In this document: positions 1-7,701 of the stretch, one piece after another
Position numbering within the stretch: the first letter of the stretch is position 1
Layout: each line of letters opens with the position of its first letter
NCBI GenBank assembly: GCA_001464815.1
Contig: LNDW01000011.1
Location: 1-64,000, forward strand
Source of the DNA: Betaproteobacteria bacterium Ga0077527
Lineage (GTDB): Bacteria; Pseudomonadota; Gammaproteobacteria; Burkholderiales; SG8-41
Length of the DNA: 64,000 bases
Direction of reading: 5' to 3'
The notes under the pieces: generated by a model
Seen by the model: only the letters and a program-made list of their open reading frames with translations
The model's database searches: none
Told to the model about the DNA's origin: nothing
Position numbers and translations under genes: made by a program

Positions 1-67
1 TCATTATCCGGCGGAGCAGGTGCCGGATCAGGTGGTGGAGGAGCTCGATTCCTTTTTCAGGGATTGA
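1..67 (+). CDS. Alpha/beta hydrolase, C-terminal fragment (cut by window edge)
   Basis: Reading from base 2, the edge encodes 21 complete residues and a stop (HYPAEQVPD... ending SFFRD). They are almost identical to the last residues of the fluoroacetate-dehalogenase-like hydrolase at 8822-9721 (HYPAEQVPDMVFEEIDAFFRD there). The conserved His of HYPAEQ is the catalytic base of that family. The fragment is therefore the end of a second paralogue whose body lies outside the window. It is followed after 13 bases by the end of the opposing amidohydrolase gene. Identification rests on this short match only. Confidence 0.7.
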   Translation, partial: HYPAEQVPDQVVEELDSFFRD

Positions 68-80
68 GTGGCCAGGTTCA

Positions 81-914
81 TTACAGCTTCCAGCCCAGCC
101 ACTCGCAAAGCCCGCGACCCATCACCCATTCAAGATCGTTGCCTTTGAGCCAGGGCAGTTCCTCGGTGTACATGGTCACCGCCTGGCGATAGCCGCAGGC
201 GAGCTTGGTCATGTCGGTGCCCCAGAACATGCGGCGCGGACCAAAGGCGTCGAAGGCTGCGCGCAGCGGGGCGTGCAGGCTGGGGAAGGGGTAGGCATCG
301 GTGGCGAAGTGCGGAATGCCGCTGGCTTTTACCGCGACGTTCGGATGTTTCGCCAGTTCCAGCAGCAGCGGCAGGTCGGCAAATGCGGCCTCCGCACCCT
401 TGCTGCCATTGGGCACGGCCATGTGGTCGATGATCATCCGCAGTTGCGGATGACGTTCGGCAATCTTCGCGATCTTCGGCGCCTGCCGCTGGCTGATCAG
501 CACCATCAGCGGCGGGCCGGCGCGCTCGGCCTCGGGCCACAGCCAGTCGACGCTGCCGTCCTCGAGCATCGGCACAAACTGCGGCCGGTGGAAGGTGAGG
601 CGCAGGCCGAGCATCCCTGGCTGTTCCTTCCATCGCGCCAGTCGGCTGCGCGACTGCGGGTCGGTCGCGTCGAGGCGGCCCATCACCGCAAAACGCCCGG
701 GATGCGCCTGCGCGGCGGCGAGCACCAGATCGTTGCGTTCACCTTCCCATGACGGCGGCACCAGCACTGCGCGGTCAACGCCGGCTTCGGCCATTTCGAG
801 CAGCAGGGCTTCAGCGGACAGAGGTACCGTGCGGTGCGCGGCATGGCGCGCCGGCCAGGGGCGTTCGGGCGTGCTGGCCGCCCAGATGTGGATTTGTGCA
901 TCAACAATGTGCAT
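81..914 (-). CDS. Amidohydrolase-2 / PDC-lactonase-like (COG3618) protein
   Basis: A 277-residue TIM-barrel hydrolase of the family that contains 2-pyrone-4,6-dicarboxylate lactonase; these open cyclic lactones or hydrolyse C-C or amide bonds in the cytoplasm. The N-terminus reads MHIVDAQIHIW, so the usual metal-binding HxH is QxH. The strand-end motifs IIDHMAVPNG and FWGTDMTKL are present, the latter with the Asp that acts as general base. No signal peptide. The ATG has a good ribosome site (GGAGAA, 8 bases upstream). The gene converges with the hydrolase tail at 1-67 and diverges from the MOSC gene. Substrate unknown; loss of the first His fits members of this family that do not need a metal. 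Confidence 0.8.
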   Translation of the reverse strand: MHIVDAQIHIWAASTPERPWPARHAAHRTVPLSAEALLLEMAEAGVDRAVLVPPSWEGERNDLVLAAAQAHPGRFAVMGRLDATDPQSRSRLARWKEQPGMLGLRLTFHRPQFVPMLEDGSVDWLWPEAERAGPPLMVLISQRQAPKIAKIAERHPQLRMIIDHMAVPNGSKGAEAAFADLPLLLELAKHPNVAVKASGIPHFATDAYPFPSLHAPLRAAFDAFGPRRMFWGTDMTKLACGYRQAVTMYTEELPWLKGNDLEWVMGRGLCEWLGWKL

Positions 915-1040
915 GGATTGTTCTCCGGTTTGGCCACCGCGACTGTAGCCGAGTCCGTGGTGCTTGCGGCGCCGGAGTCTGCATTGAGGGCTGTGCTATC
1001 GTCATGGCACCCTGCTGAAACACCATTCCGGTCATCCATC

Positions 1041-1832
1041 ATGCCCCGCATCGTTGCCCTCTACCGTTTCCCGCTGAAAGGCTTCACACCCGAGCCGGTG
1101 CAAAGCCTGACCATCCTGCCCGACGGCCGTGCCGCGGGTGACCGGGTGCTCAATCTGCGGTTTGCCGATGCCCCGGTGGATGACACGGCCTGGTGCCGCA
1201 AATACAACGGTGTGGTGCTGGCCAATACGCCAGGGCTGGCTCGACTCACCACGGCTTATGACCATGCGTCGCGGCGGCTGCGGATCGCGCTGGAAGGGCG
1301 GGTGCTGGTCGATGAGGAAGTGCAGGGCGCCGGTCGCCAGCGCATCGTCGAGGCCTTGACGGACTATGTGCTGGGGCTGGACGAACATCCGTTGAAAGGC
1401 CATCCCGAGCGCCTGCCGCTGAAGCTGGTCGGTGACGGGGTCACGCCGCGTTACCAGGACAACGAGTCCGGCCAGGTCACGCTGCACAGCCGCGAGACCA
1501 TCGCCTCGGCGGCGCAGGCGCTGGGCGATCTTGGACTCAACGATCACCGCTTCCGCCACAACATCGTGATCGAGGGGGTCACCGCCTGGGAGGAATTGTC
1601 CTGGCTCGGCAAGCGTGTGCGCATCGGTGCGGTGGAGATGGATGTGGTCAAGCCCAAGACACGCTGCCTCGCCACCCACGCCAATCCCGAAACCGGCAAA
1701 CGCGACTTGCTGGTGATGCAGGGGTTGGTCAAACATTTCAAACAAGCCCAGCCGACACTGGGCATCGGCATGCTGACGCATGGCACCGGTGGCGAGGTGC
1801 GCATCGGTGACGACATTCACGTGACCGGCTGA
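1041..1832 (+). CDS. MOSC domain-containing protein (MOSC N-terminal beta-barrel type)
   Basis: A 263-residue protein with an N-terminal beta-barrel region (residues ~1-110) and a C-terminal MOSC domain (~130-260). It carries the conserved Cys in KTRCLATHANP, typical of proteins that bind molybdenum cofactor or handle sulfur for it; the mARC/YcbX group reduces N-hydroxylated compounds. The ATG at 1041 was chosen because the protein aligns with MOSC N-terminal domains from MPRIVALYRFPLKG onward. An open frame continues upstream without family character. No Shine-Dalgarno sequence is evident. Cytosolic. The gene is followed directly by the promoter and riboswitch of the next gene. Confidence 0.85.
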   Translation: MPRIVALYRFPLKGFTPEPVQSLTILPDGRAAGDRVLNLRFADAPVDDTAWCRKYNGVVLANTPGLARLTTAYDHASRRLRIALEGRVLVDEEVQGAGRQRIVEALTDYVLGLDEHPLKGHPERLPLKLVGDGVTPRYQDNESGQVTLHSRETIASAAQALGDLGLNDHRFRHNIVIEGVTAWEELSWLGKRVRIGAVEMDVVKPKTRCLATHANPETGKRDLLVMQGLVKHFKQAQPTLGIGMLTHGTGGEVRIGDDIHVTG

Positions 1833-1843
1833 GCCAGAACCGC

Positions 1844-1872
1844 TTGCGGCGCGTCACTGCTGAAACTAGAAT
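1844..1872 (+). promoter_or_regulatory. Sigma-70 promoter for the glycine-riboswitch gene
   Basis: TTGCGG at 1844-1849 and TAGAAT at 1867-1872 are separated by exactly 17 bases, an ideal -35/-10 arrangement. Transcription would start at about 1879, immediately before the first aptamer at 1882. The position and the fit with the RNA element support it; it has not been tested experimentally. Confidence 0.6.
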
Positions 1873-1881
1873 GCAGTCACT

Positions 1882-2072
1882 CGCAGGAGAGTGAACCTTG
1901 GCCATGCCGGGGTTCCGCCGAAGGCGCAATCCCTCATGATCGCTCAGGCAAACATACTGCGGGTGGTAACAGCCGATCTGGAGAGCGGTCACGCGATTCT
2001 GCAGTGACCCACCGAAGGGGCACACGGGCCCAGGCCCGTAAAACTCTCAGGTAAATGGACAGGGAGGGCGGC
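1882..2072 (+). ncRNA. Tandem glycine riboswitch (two aptamers)
   Basis: Two consecutive copies of the glycine aptamer signature are visible. Aptamer 1 (about 1882-1961) has GGAGAG at 1886-1891, CCGCCGAAGGCG at 1915-1926 and CTCAGGCAAA at 1943-1952, closed by CGCAG/CTGCG (1882-1886/1957-1961). After a short linker, aptamer 2 (about 1972-2072) has GGAGAG at 1980-1985, ACCGAAGGGGC at 2011-2021, a 7-bp P3 stem ACGGGCC/GGCCCGT (2023-2029/2033-2039) and ACTCTCAGGTAAATGGACAG at 2043-2062, closed by GCCG/CGGC. This is the classic cooperative tandem gcvT-type RNA. It lies in the leader of the amino-acid dehydrogenase gene starting at 2151 and should make its expression respond to glycine. Confidence 0.93.
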
Positions 2073-2073
2073 G

Positions 2074-2147
2074 CGGAGCGAAAGCTCCGTTCCAGCTTTT
2101 CCATTGTTCGAGTCCCTTGAACGCAAAACTTCGGGACCTGAGAGGTC
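2074..2147 (+). promoter_or_regulatory. Riboswitch expression platform with SD-sequestering hairpin
   Basis: Downstream of aptamer 2 are a GAAA-capped stem CGGAGC/GCTCCG (2074-2079/2084-2089) and a second hairpin GACCT-GAG-AGGTC (2135-2139/2143-2147). The 3' arm of the second hairpin is the GAGAGGTC ribosome-binding site of the ATG at 2151. There is no uninterrupted U-tract, so control of translation initiation looks more likely than transcription termination. The switching mechanism is inferred. Confidence 0.5.
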
Positions 2148-2150
2148 ATC

Positions 2151-3407
2151 ATGCGAGTCATCGTGCTCGGTGCCGGCGTTGTCGGCACCGCGGCGGCGTG
2201 GTTTCTGAACCGCGCCGGCCATGAAGTCAGTGTCATCGATCGTCAACCTGCAGCCGGACTGGAAACCAGCTACGCCAACGGCGGGCAGATTTCCGTCAGC
2301 CACGCCGAGCCCTGGGCCAATCCCTCCGCGCCGCTGAAGGTGCTGAAGTGGCTGTTCCGCGAGGATGCGCCACTGCTGTTCCGGCCGCGGCTGGACTGGG
2401 CGCAACTGCGCTGGTGCCTGGATTTCCTGCGCGAATGCGCGCCGGCGCGCACCCGCCGCAACATCACGCAGATCGTCAATCTCGGCTTGTACAGCCGGCA
2501 CATCCTGAGGGCGCTGCGTGCCGAGACCGGCATCCGCTACGACCACCTCGAGCGCGGCATCCTGCATTTCTACACCAGCCGGCAGGAGTTCGATGCCGCG
2601 CAGGAGCCGGCGCGCATCATGCGCGAACTCGGCTGCGAACTGGACATGAAAACACCGGACGAATGCGTCGCCATTGAGCCGGCGCTGGCGAGTGCCCGCG
2701 ATCTGCTGGTCGGCGGCAGCATGACACCCTCCGACGAGTCGGGTGACGCGCACCAGTTCACGCAAAGGCTGGCGCTGCTGTGCGCGGCGCGCGGCGTGCG
2801 TTATCACTACGACACCACGATCCTCGCGCTGGAGGCCGCGGGCGGGCGCATCACAGGGGTGAGGGTGCGTGATCGCGAGGGCTCGCGCCTGCTACAGGCG
2901 GATGCCTATGTGCTGGCGCTGGGCAGCTACAGCGCCGGGCTGGCGGCGCCGCTGGGGCTGCGTCTGGCGATTTATCCGGCCAAGGGGTATTCGGTGACGA
3001 TGCCGGTGCGCGACTCCGCGCGCGCCCACCATGTCAGCCTGACCGACGATGAATACAAGCTGGTGTTCTCGCGCCTCGGTGACCGCCTGCGCATTGCCGG
3101 CACCTGCGAACTCAATGGTTACAACACCGAACTGAACGAGGTGCGCTGCCAGGCGATCGTGCGGCGGGTGGAGGCGTTGTTTCCGGGCGGGGGCGACACC
3201 ACAAAGGCCGAATTCTGGACCGGCCTGCGGCCGGCAACGCCGTCAAACGTGCCCTATATCGGCGGCACGCGGTATCCCAACCTGTTTCTCAACACCGGCC
3301 ACGGCACGCTGGGCTGGACCCATGCCTGCGGCTCGGGGCAGGCCATCGCCGACATCGTGTCGGGGCGGCGGCCTGAGGTGGATTTTGCATTTTGTGCAGC
3401 AGCTTAG
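2151..3407 (+). CDS. FAD-dependent D-amino acid / glycine dehydrogenase (DadA family)
   Basis: A 418-residue member of the DadA/glycine-oxidase family, which oxidatively deaminates amino acids to 2-oxo acids and ammonia and passes electrons to the respiratory chain at the inner membrane. The N-terminus carries the FAD-binding glycine motif VIVLGAGVVGTAAA, with the acidic residue ending the second strand in VIDRQ. The SYANGG segment (~40-45) and the C-terminal GLRPATPSNVPYIGG and NTGHGTLGWT blocks are characteristic of DadA. Length is normal for the family (about 410-430). The strong start is set by GAGAGGT upstream. Because a tandem glycine riboswitch controls it, glycine (or a compound yielding it) is the likely substrate rather than D-alanine; this is an inference. 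Confidence 0.88.
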   Translation: MRVIVLGAGVVGTAAAWFLNRAGHEVSVIDRQPAAGLETSYANGGQISVSHAEPWANPSAPLKVLKWLFREDAPLLFRPRLDWAQLRWCLDFLRECAPARTRRNITQIVNLGLYSRHILRALRAETGIRYDHLERGILHFYTSRQEFDAAQEPARIMRELGCELDMKTPDECVAIEPALASARDLLVGGSMTPSDESGDAHQFTQRLALLCAARGVRYHYDTTILALEAAGGRITGVRVRDREGSRLLQADAYVLALGSYSAGLAAPLGLRLAIYPAKGYSVTMPVRDSARAHHVSLTDDEYKLVFSRLGDRLRIAGTCELNGYNTELNEVRCQAIVRRVEALFPGGGDTTKAEFWTGLRPATPSNVPYIGGTRYPNLFLNTGHGTLGWTHACGSGQAIADIVSGRRPEVDFAFCAAA

Positions 3408-3620
3408 TACCTGTTATTGATTGAATAATAAGTATTTTAAAACAACAACTTACGTTATCTCTCACTCTGGCCCCGCTACGTTTCAAGTGTGCCCTGGTCT
3501 GCCGTCAAGCAGCACCAGGGGCGCGGAGAAAGAGGGGGGGTAAAGCCCTGCTTCCCCTGGGGCAAGGCAGCACCTGAAGCGGGGCAGAAGAGTGGTGATG
3601 AGGGACGTTTTTTGCAGATT
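3408..3620. other. Non-coding stretch after the dadA-like gene
   Basis: No gene is supported here. The first 50 bases are strikingly A+T-rich (TTATTGATTGAATAATAAG region) compared with the GC-rich surroundings. The rest is G-rich with no convincing hairpin terminator, RNA motif or coding frame. The regulatory sequences of the next operon begin at 3621. Confidence 0.6.
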
Positions 3621-3634
3621 CATAACCGGTTATG
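3621..3634. promoter_or_regulatory. Perfect 14-bp palindrome (possible operator)
   Basis: CATAACCGGTTATG is a perfect inverted repeat located 31 bases upstream of the -35 element of the dioxygenase operon. Such a position suits an activator or a second regulator. No cognate protein can be named from the sequence. Confidence 0.4.
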
Positions 3635-3664
3635 GGGAGGAAGGCGGGGGCTGACTGCCGCGGT

Positions 3665-3693
3665 TTGCATAAATTGTATACACTGCATACAAT
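3665..3693 (+). promoter_or_regulatory. Promoter with overlapping GntR-type operator
   Basis: TTGCAT (3665-3670), a 17-base spacer and TACAAT (3688-3693) form a good sigma-70 promoter. The dyad ATTGTAT-N7-ATACAAT (3673-3679/3687-3693) covers the spacer and the whole -10 box, so a protein bound here would block RNA polymerase. TTGTAT/ATACAA half-sites are typical of FCD-type GntR regulators, and one is encoded in this same operon (4719-5495), suggesting autoregulation. The leader from the expected start site to the ATG at 3764 is about 64 bases. Confidence 0.65.
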
Positions 3694-3763
3694 GAGTCTT
3701 TCGCGGCAAGCATGCCGCACCGGCCGCCGGATCCGGCGCATCAGGCAAAACGGGGGGGCAATC

Positions 3764-4711
3764 ATGGAAGCAGCGCAACGCCAGTCGCAACATCCGGTCA
3801 ACAGCCCTGAGCTGGTGCAGGTCATTCCCAGCGGCGCTGCACTCGGCGCCGAAATCCGCGGCATTGACCTGTCGCAGCCGGTGCCCGAGGAGACCAAGGC
3901 GCTGCTGCGCAAAGCCTGGGCCGACCATCTGGTGATCTACTGGCGCGGCCAGAATCTGCCGGACGAGGCACTACTCGGCGCGGCCGGGATTTTTGGCAAG
4001 ACCAAGGAACCTGCCGCGCGCAAATACCAGGTGGCAGGAGGCTACAACATCGGCGGCAAGATCGTGCCGCTGCATCCCCACCTGACGCTGATCAGCAACC
4101 TCGACGAGAACGGCGTGCCGGTAATGGACAACGGCGCACTCGGCAGTTACGAGGTGGTGTGGCACAGCGACAATTCCTACGTGCAGGTGCCTCCGGCGGG
4201 CAGCATGCTGTATTCGGTGGTGCTGCCGGTCGATGGCGGCGGCGATACCTGGTTCAACAACCAGTATCGGGCTTACGAAGAACTTCCGGATGATCTCAAG
4301 GCGGCGATCAAGGGCAAATCGCAGATCCATGACGCCAGCCGCAACAGCGCAGGGGTTTTGCGCCCGACGGTCAAGATGCCGACCAGTCCGGAGGAGGTGC
4401 CGGGGCCCGCGCATCCGCTGGTGCGCCTGCACCCGGCCACCGGCAAACGTGCCTTGTACCTGGGCCGCCGCCGCGACTGGCCTTCAAACTACATCATCGG
4501 ATTGTCGAATGAGGACAGCGAGGCGCTGCTCGACAGGCTGTGGGCCCATGCCACGCAGCCCAAATACGCCTGGAAACACAGCTGGCAGGTTGGCGACCTG
4601 GTGCTGTGGGACAACCGCTGTGCCATGCATTACCGCTCCGAGGTCGATCCGAAGCAGCCGCGCGTGCTGCACCGTACGGTGATCAACGGCGAAGCCGTGA
4701 TCGCGGGCTGA
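3764..4711 (+). CDS. TauD/TfdA-family Fe(II)/2-oxoglutarate dioxygenase
   Basis: A 315-residue oxygenase that couples 2-oxoglutarate decarboxylation to hydroxylation of a small carboxylate or sulfonate substrate in the cytoplasm. The iron triad is visible as H134-x-D136 (VWHSDNSY) and distal H289 in NRCAMHYR, with Arg residues at 300 and 304 able to bind 2-oxoglutarate. The ATG at 3764 follows a G-rich ribosome site and gives the normal N-terminus for the family. An upstream extension of the frame would run through the promoter and was rejected. First gene of the operon with a GntR regulator, Bug receptor and enolase-superfamily enzyme. Substrate not predictable; taurine itself is only one option for this family. 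Confidence 0.88.
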   Translation: MEAAQRQSQHPVNSPELVQVIPSGAALGAEIRGIDLSQPVPEETKALLRKAWADHLVIYWRGQNLPDEALLGAAGIFGKTKEPAARKYQVAGGYNIGGKIVPLHPHLTLISNLDENGVPVMDNGALGSYEVVWHSDNSYVQVPPAGSMLYSVVLPVDGGGDTWFNNQYRAYEELPDDLKAAIKGKSQIHDASRNSAGVLRPTVKMPTSPEEVPGPAHPLVRLHPATGKRALYLGRRRDWPSNYIIGLSNEDSEALLDRLWAHATQPKYAWKHSWQVGDLVLWDNRCAMHYRSEVDPKQPRVLHRTVINGEAVIAG

Positions 4712-4718
4712 GCGGTCC

Positions 4719-5495
4719 ATGGTTACACGCAGCCGCGCCAGACGGCCGGCGCGCGGCATACCCGATGACTCAGCCTTGCGGCGCATCGCTGCCCGCGATA
4801 TTCCGGGCGGTGGTGACGCGCGTTCGCTGGCCGAAGTGGCCTGCGACGAGATTCGCAGGGCGATCAGGGAGGGCAGGGTCGCCACCGGGGCGCACCTGAC
4901 CGAGCTTGACCTGGCGGCCTGGCTGGGCATGAGCCGCACACCGGTACGCGAGGCGATGCGTCGGCTGCAAAGCGAGGGGCTGCTGCTCATCCAGCCATTC
5001 CGCGGCGCGCTGGTGATGCGCCTTGATGCCGGCGACATGCGGCAGATGTTCGCCGTGCGCGAGCTGCTCGAGCCCGCGGCGGCAGCGGCCTGCGCGGCGA
5101 ACGCCGGTGCGGCGGACATCGCGGCGTTGCGGGCGATCCTCAGGCAGGAGGCGGCATCGCTGGATGATCCCGCCGCGCTGTTCCCGTTGAACCGTCAGTT
5201 CCACGACATCATCCTCGAAGTCGCGCGCAACCAGTTCCTGAGCAAGGCGATTGCCGGCGTTTATTCGCTGATTCCACTGCTCGGTGATTCGAATCTGCTG
5301 AACAGGCGTCACGCCCGCGAAGCACACCTTCAGCATCAGCAGATACTGGCGGCGATCGAATCCGGCGATGCCGCAGCGGCTGAGGCCGTGGCGCGTGAAC
5401 ATGTGCGGCATTCGCTGAAAACCCGGTTGGCACGCATCGCCATGGCCGGATCCGGGCATTCAAAACAAAAAACCGTCAAAACAGGAAAAAAATAA
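4719..5495 (+). CDS. GntR-family transcriptional regulator, FCD subfamily
   Basis: A 258-residue regulator. The winged helix-turn-helix lies at about residues 37-100 (ELDLAAWLGMSRTPVREAMR with the typical TPVREA turn). The all-helical FCD ligand domain follows (~105-235), including NRQFHDIILE and the His-containing C-terminal helices that hold a metal and carboxylate effectors. It sits 7 bases after the dioxygenase stop and its own stop abuts the next ATG, so it is co-transcribed. It probably represses the operon through the dyad at 3673-3693, relieved by the substrate. The basic N-terminus (residues 1-35) is longer than usual, and a later start is possible. Confidence 0.9.
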   Translation: MVTRSRARRPARGIPDDSALRRIAARDIPGGGDARSLAEVACDEIRRAIREGRVATGAHLTELDLAAWLGMSRTPVREAMRRLQSEGLLLIQPFRGALVMRLDAGDMRQMFAVRELLEPAAAAACAANAGAADIAALRAILRQEAASLDDPAALFPLNRQFHDIILEVARNQFLSKAIAGVYSLIPLLGDSNLLNRRHAREAHLQHQQILAAIESGDAAAAEAVAREHVRHSLKTRLARIAMAGSGHSKQKTVKTGKK

Positions 5496-6467
5496 ATGGG
5501 TCATTACCTTGGCGTGGCAGTGTTCTGCTGCGGGGCTTGCCTGCCGCTCGCGGCGGCGGCGCAGGCGCCTGTCGCATATCCGGTCAAACCGGTGCGCATG
5601 CTGGTGCCCTTCGTCGCCGGTGGCGGCACCGATCTGGTGGCGCGGGGAGTTGCGCAAAAACTGACCGATCGCATCGGTCAGCCTTTTGTCGTTGACAACC
5701 GCCCCGGCGCCGGCGGCCGGATCGCGATGGAAACCACCAAGTCTGCTGCTGCCGACGGTTACACGATCACGATGATTTCCGGCACCACCACCGCGAGCAG
5801 CAATCTGCACAAGAACCTGCCTTACGATTTCGCCCGGGATTTCGCGCCGATTTCCCAGGTGACCGAGCAGCCCTATGTGGTGCTGGTGCCCAATGCCCTG
5901 CCGGTCAAGTCGGTGCCCGAGCTGATCGCGCTGGCCAGGGCCAAGCCGGGCGCGCTGAACTACGGTTCTTCAGGCACTGGCGGCATGCAACATCTGTCGG
6001 GCACACTGCTGTCGCAGAAAGCCGGCATTTCGATGGTGCATATTCCGTTCAAGGGTGGCGGGCAGGTGATCGTGGACCTGGTGACCGGCCAGATCCAGCT
6101 GGCCTTCCTCAATCCGCTGGGTGCGCGTCCGCACATCACCGCCGGGCGGGTGCGCGGCATCGCGGTGACCACGCGCAAGCGGGCACAGGCCTTCCCCAGC
6201 CTTCCAGCCGTGGCGGAAACCCTGCCCGGGTTCCATGTCAGCAACTGGTACGGCCTGGTGGCACCGGCAAAAACCCCGCAGCCGACCATCCAGTTTTTGT
6301 ACAAGAACGTGGTGGCGGCCCTGGCCGATGCCGAGCTGCGCGAGCGCCTGGAAAAGGAAGGCTCCGAACTGCTTGGCAGCACCCCCAAAGAGTTCGGCGT
6401 CCACATCGTCAGTGAGGTGCAGATGTGGGGCAAGGTCATCCGTGAGGCGGGCATTCAGGCAAACTGA
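5496..6467 (+). CDS. Bug/TctC-family tripartite tricarboxylate receptor 1
   Basis: A 323-residue periplasmic solute-binding protein. It has a hydrophobic signal peptide (residues 1-23, ending AAAQA) and the family signature YPVKPVRMLVPFVAGGGTD at the first strand, whose loop binds a ligand carboxylate. The later blocks VVDNRPGAGG, VHIPFKGGGQ and NWYGLVAPA are all present. The start codon follows the GntR stop codon directly. Known members present carboxylates to the TctAB permease or act as sensors. The operon context implies that its ligand is the substrate of the neighbouring dioxygenase or enolase-superfamily enzyme. Confidence 0.93.
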   Translation: MGHYLGVAVFCCGACLPLAAAAQAPVAYPVKPVRMLVPFVAGGGTDLVARGVAQKLTDRIGQPFVVDNRPGAGGRIAMETTKSAAADGYTITMISGTTTASSNLHKNLPYDFARDFAPISQVTEQPYVVLVPNALPVKSVPELIALARAKPGALNYGSSGTGGMQHLSGTLLSQKAGISMVHIPFKGGGQVIVDLVTGQIQLAFLNPLGARPHITAGRVRGIAVTTRKRAQAFPSLPAVAETLPGFHVSNWYGLVAPAKTPQPTIQFLYKNVVAALADAELRERLEKEGSELLGSTPKEFGVHIVSEVQMWGKVIREAGIQAN

Positions 6468-6509
6468 ACCCCGCCGGTTTTCCGTATCAGACAACTTGAG
6501 AGGTCGGTA

Positions 6510-7628
6510 ATGACTGCAGTGATCAGCAAGGTTGAAGTATTCAGCATCGGCATGCCCCTGGTGGGCACCTTCACCAGCGGTGGTGTTTCCAAAAGCGTCA
6601 CCAAGTGCGTGGTGGTGCGCGTCACGGATACGGAGGGCGCGACCGGCATCAGCAGCATCGACCCCGCATCCACGGCCAAGTCGCCACACACCGGTCCGGA
6701 GCTGGCGCTGGCCATCCGTGACCGCATCGCGCCGGCGCTGATCGGCCAGGATCCGGGGCGCATCAACCACATCCTCGAGATGGCGTCCAAGCTCACGCCC
6801 AACCAGCCCGGTGCGGTCGTCGGTGTGGAGCTGGCCTGTGTTGAACTGGTGTGCCGGCGCAGGGGCATCGCCCTGCATGATTTTGTCGGGGGTGCCGTAC
6901 TTGACCGCGTGCAATTCAACGGCTGGGTTGGCGAGCTGCCGCCGGACGAGGCGGTGACCGAGGCGCTGCGCTGGAAAAACGCCGGGTTCAAATCGATGAA
7001 AATCAAGGTCGGCAACAGCGTTGACAAGGACAGTGCGCGGGTGATGGCGGTGCGCGATGCCGTGGGCAAGGACATCCAGCTGCGCATGGATGCCAACATG
7101 CAATGCACCGTGGAGCAGGCATTGGCACTGTGCAAGGCGGTCAAGTCCTGCGACATGCAGTTGTTCGAGCAGCCGGTGCACAAGGATGACCTGCAGGGTC
7201 TGGCCAAGATCCGGCGCGAAGGCGGCATACCGATCATGGCCGACGAATCGATCAGCGACCACCAGAGCCTGATCCGGGTGATCAAGGCGGACTGCGCCGA
7301 TTACGTCAAGTTCGGCATCAAGCAGGCCGGCGGCCTGTTGCAGGCCTCGCGCATGCTGGCGACCGCCGAGGCTGCGGGCCTGCCGGTGGTGCTCGGGCAC
7401 GGCTTCGGGTTGGACCTCAGCACCACTGCGGAGATCATGCTCGGCGCCACCTCACGCAATGTCGTGCCGGGGCTGGAATGTGTGGGGCCGCTCAAGGTGG
7501 TTGATACCGTGGCAAAAACCCGGCTCGACATCAGTGGTGGCAGTGTGGCGCTGCCGCCGGGGCCCGGGTTGGGAATAGCCCTCGATGAGCAGAAGCTTGC
7601 GAAATACGGCCTGCCGATGGATCACTGA
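6510..7628 (+). CDS. Mandelate racemase/muconate lactonizing enzyme (enolase superfamily) 1
   Basis: A 372-residue enolase-superfamily protein that abstracts the alpha-proton of a carboxylate (racemase, cycloisomerase or dehydratase). The lid domain is at about 1-120, the barrel after it. Visible active-site residues are K164-x-K166 (MKIKVG), metal ligands D194 (RMDAN), E220 (LFEQPV) and D245 (MADES), Lys residues at the sixth strand (KFGIKQAGG) and H297 in GHGFG. Good AGAGGT ribosome site. Last gene of the dioxygenase operon and followed by a strong terminator. A paralogue lies at 59417-60538. The specific substrate cannot be read from these motifs. Confidence 0.87.
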   Translation: MTAVISKVEVFSIGMPLVGTFTSGGVSKSVTKCVVVRVTDTEGATGISSIDPASTAKSPHTGPELALAIRDRIAPALIGQDPGRINHILEMASKLTPNQPGAVVGVELACVELVCRRRGIALHDFVGGAVLDRVQFNGWVGELPPDEAVTEALRWKNAGFKSMKIKVGNSVDKDSARVMAVRDAVGKDIQLRMDANMQCTVEQALALCKAVKSCDMQLFEQPVHKDDLQGLAKIRREGGIPIMADESISDHQSLIRVIKADCADYVKFGIKQAGGLLQASRMLATAEAAGLPVVLGHGFGLDLSTTAEIMLGATSRNVVPGLECVGPLKVVDTVAKTRLDISGGSVALPPGPGLGIALDEQKLAKYGLPMDH

Positions 7629-7654
7629 TCGGGAATAACGGTAACAACCGTAAA

Positions 7655-7685
7655 AAAACGGCGCACCCATGGAGTGCGCCGTTTT
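7655..7685. terminator. Bidirectional rho-independent terminator
   Basis: A perfect 12-bp stem AAAACGGCGCAC/GTGCGCCGTTTT (7655-7666/7674-7685) with a 7-base loop and A/T runs on both sides. It lies between the convergent enolase-superfamily and SMP-30 genes and can stop transcription from either direction. Confidence 0.9.
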
Positions 7686-7701
7686 GTTGTGTGCAGCGGT
7701 A

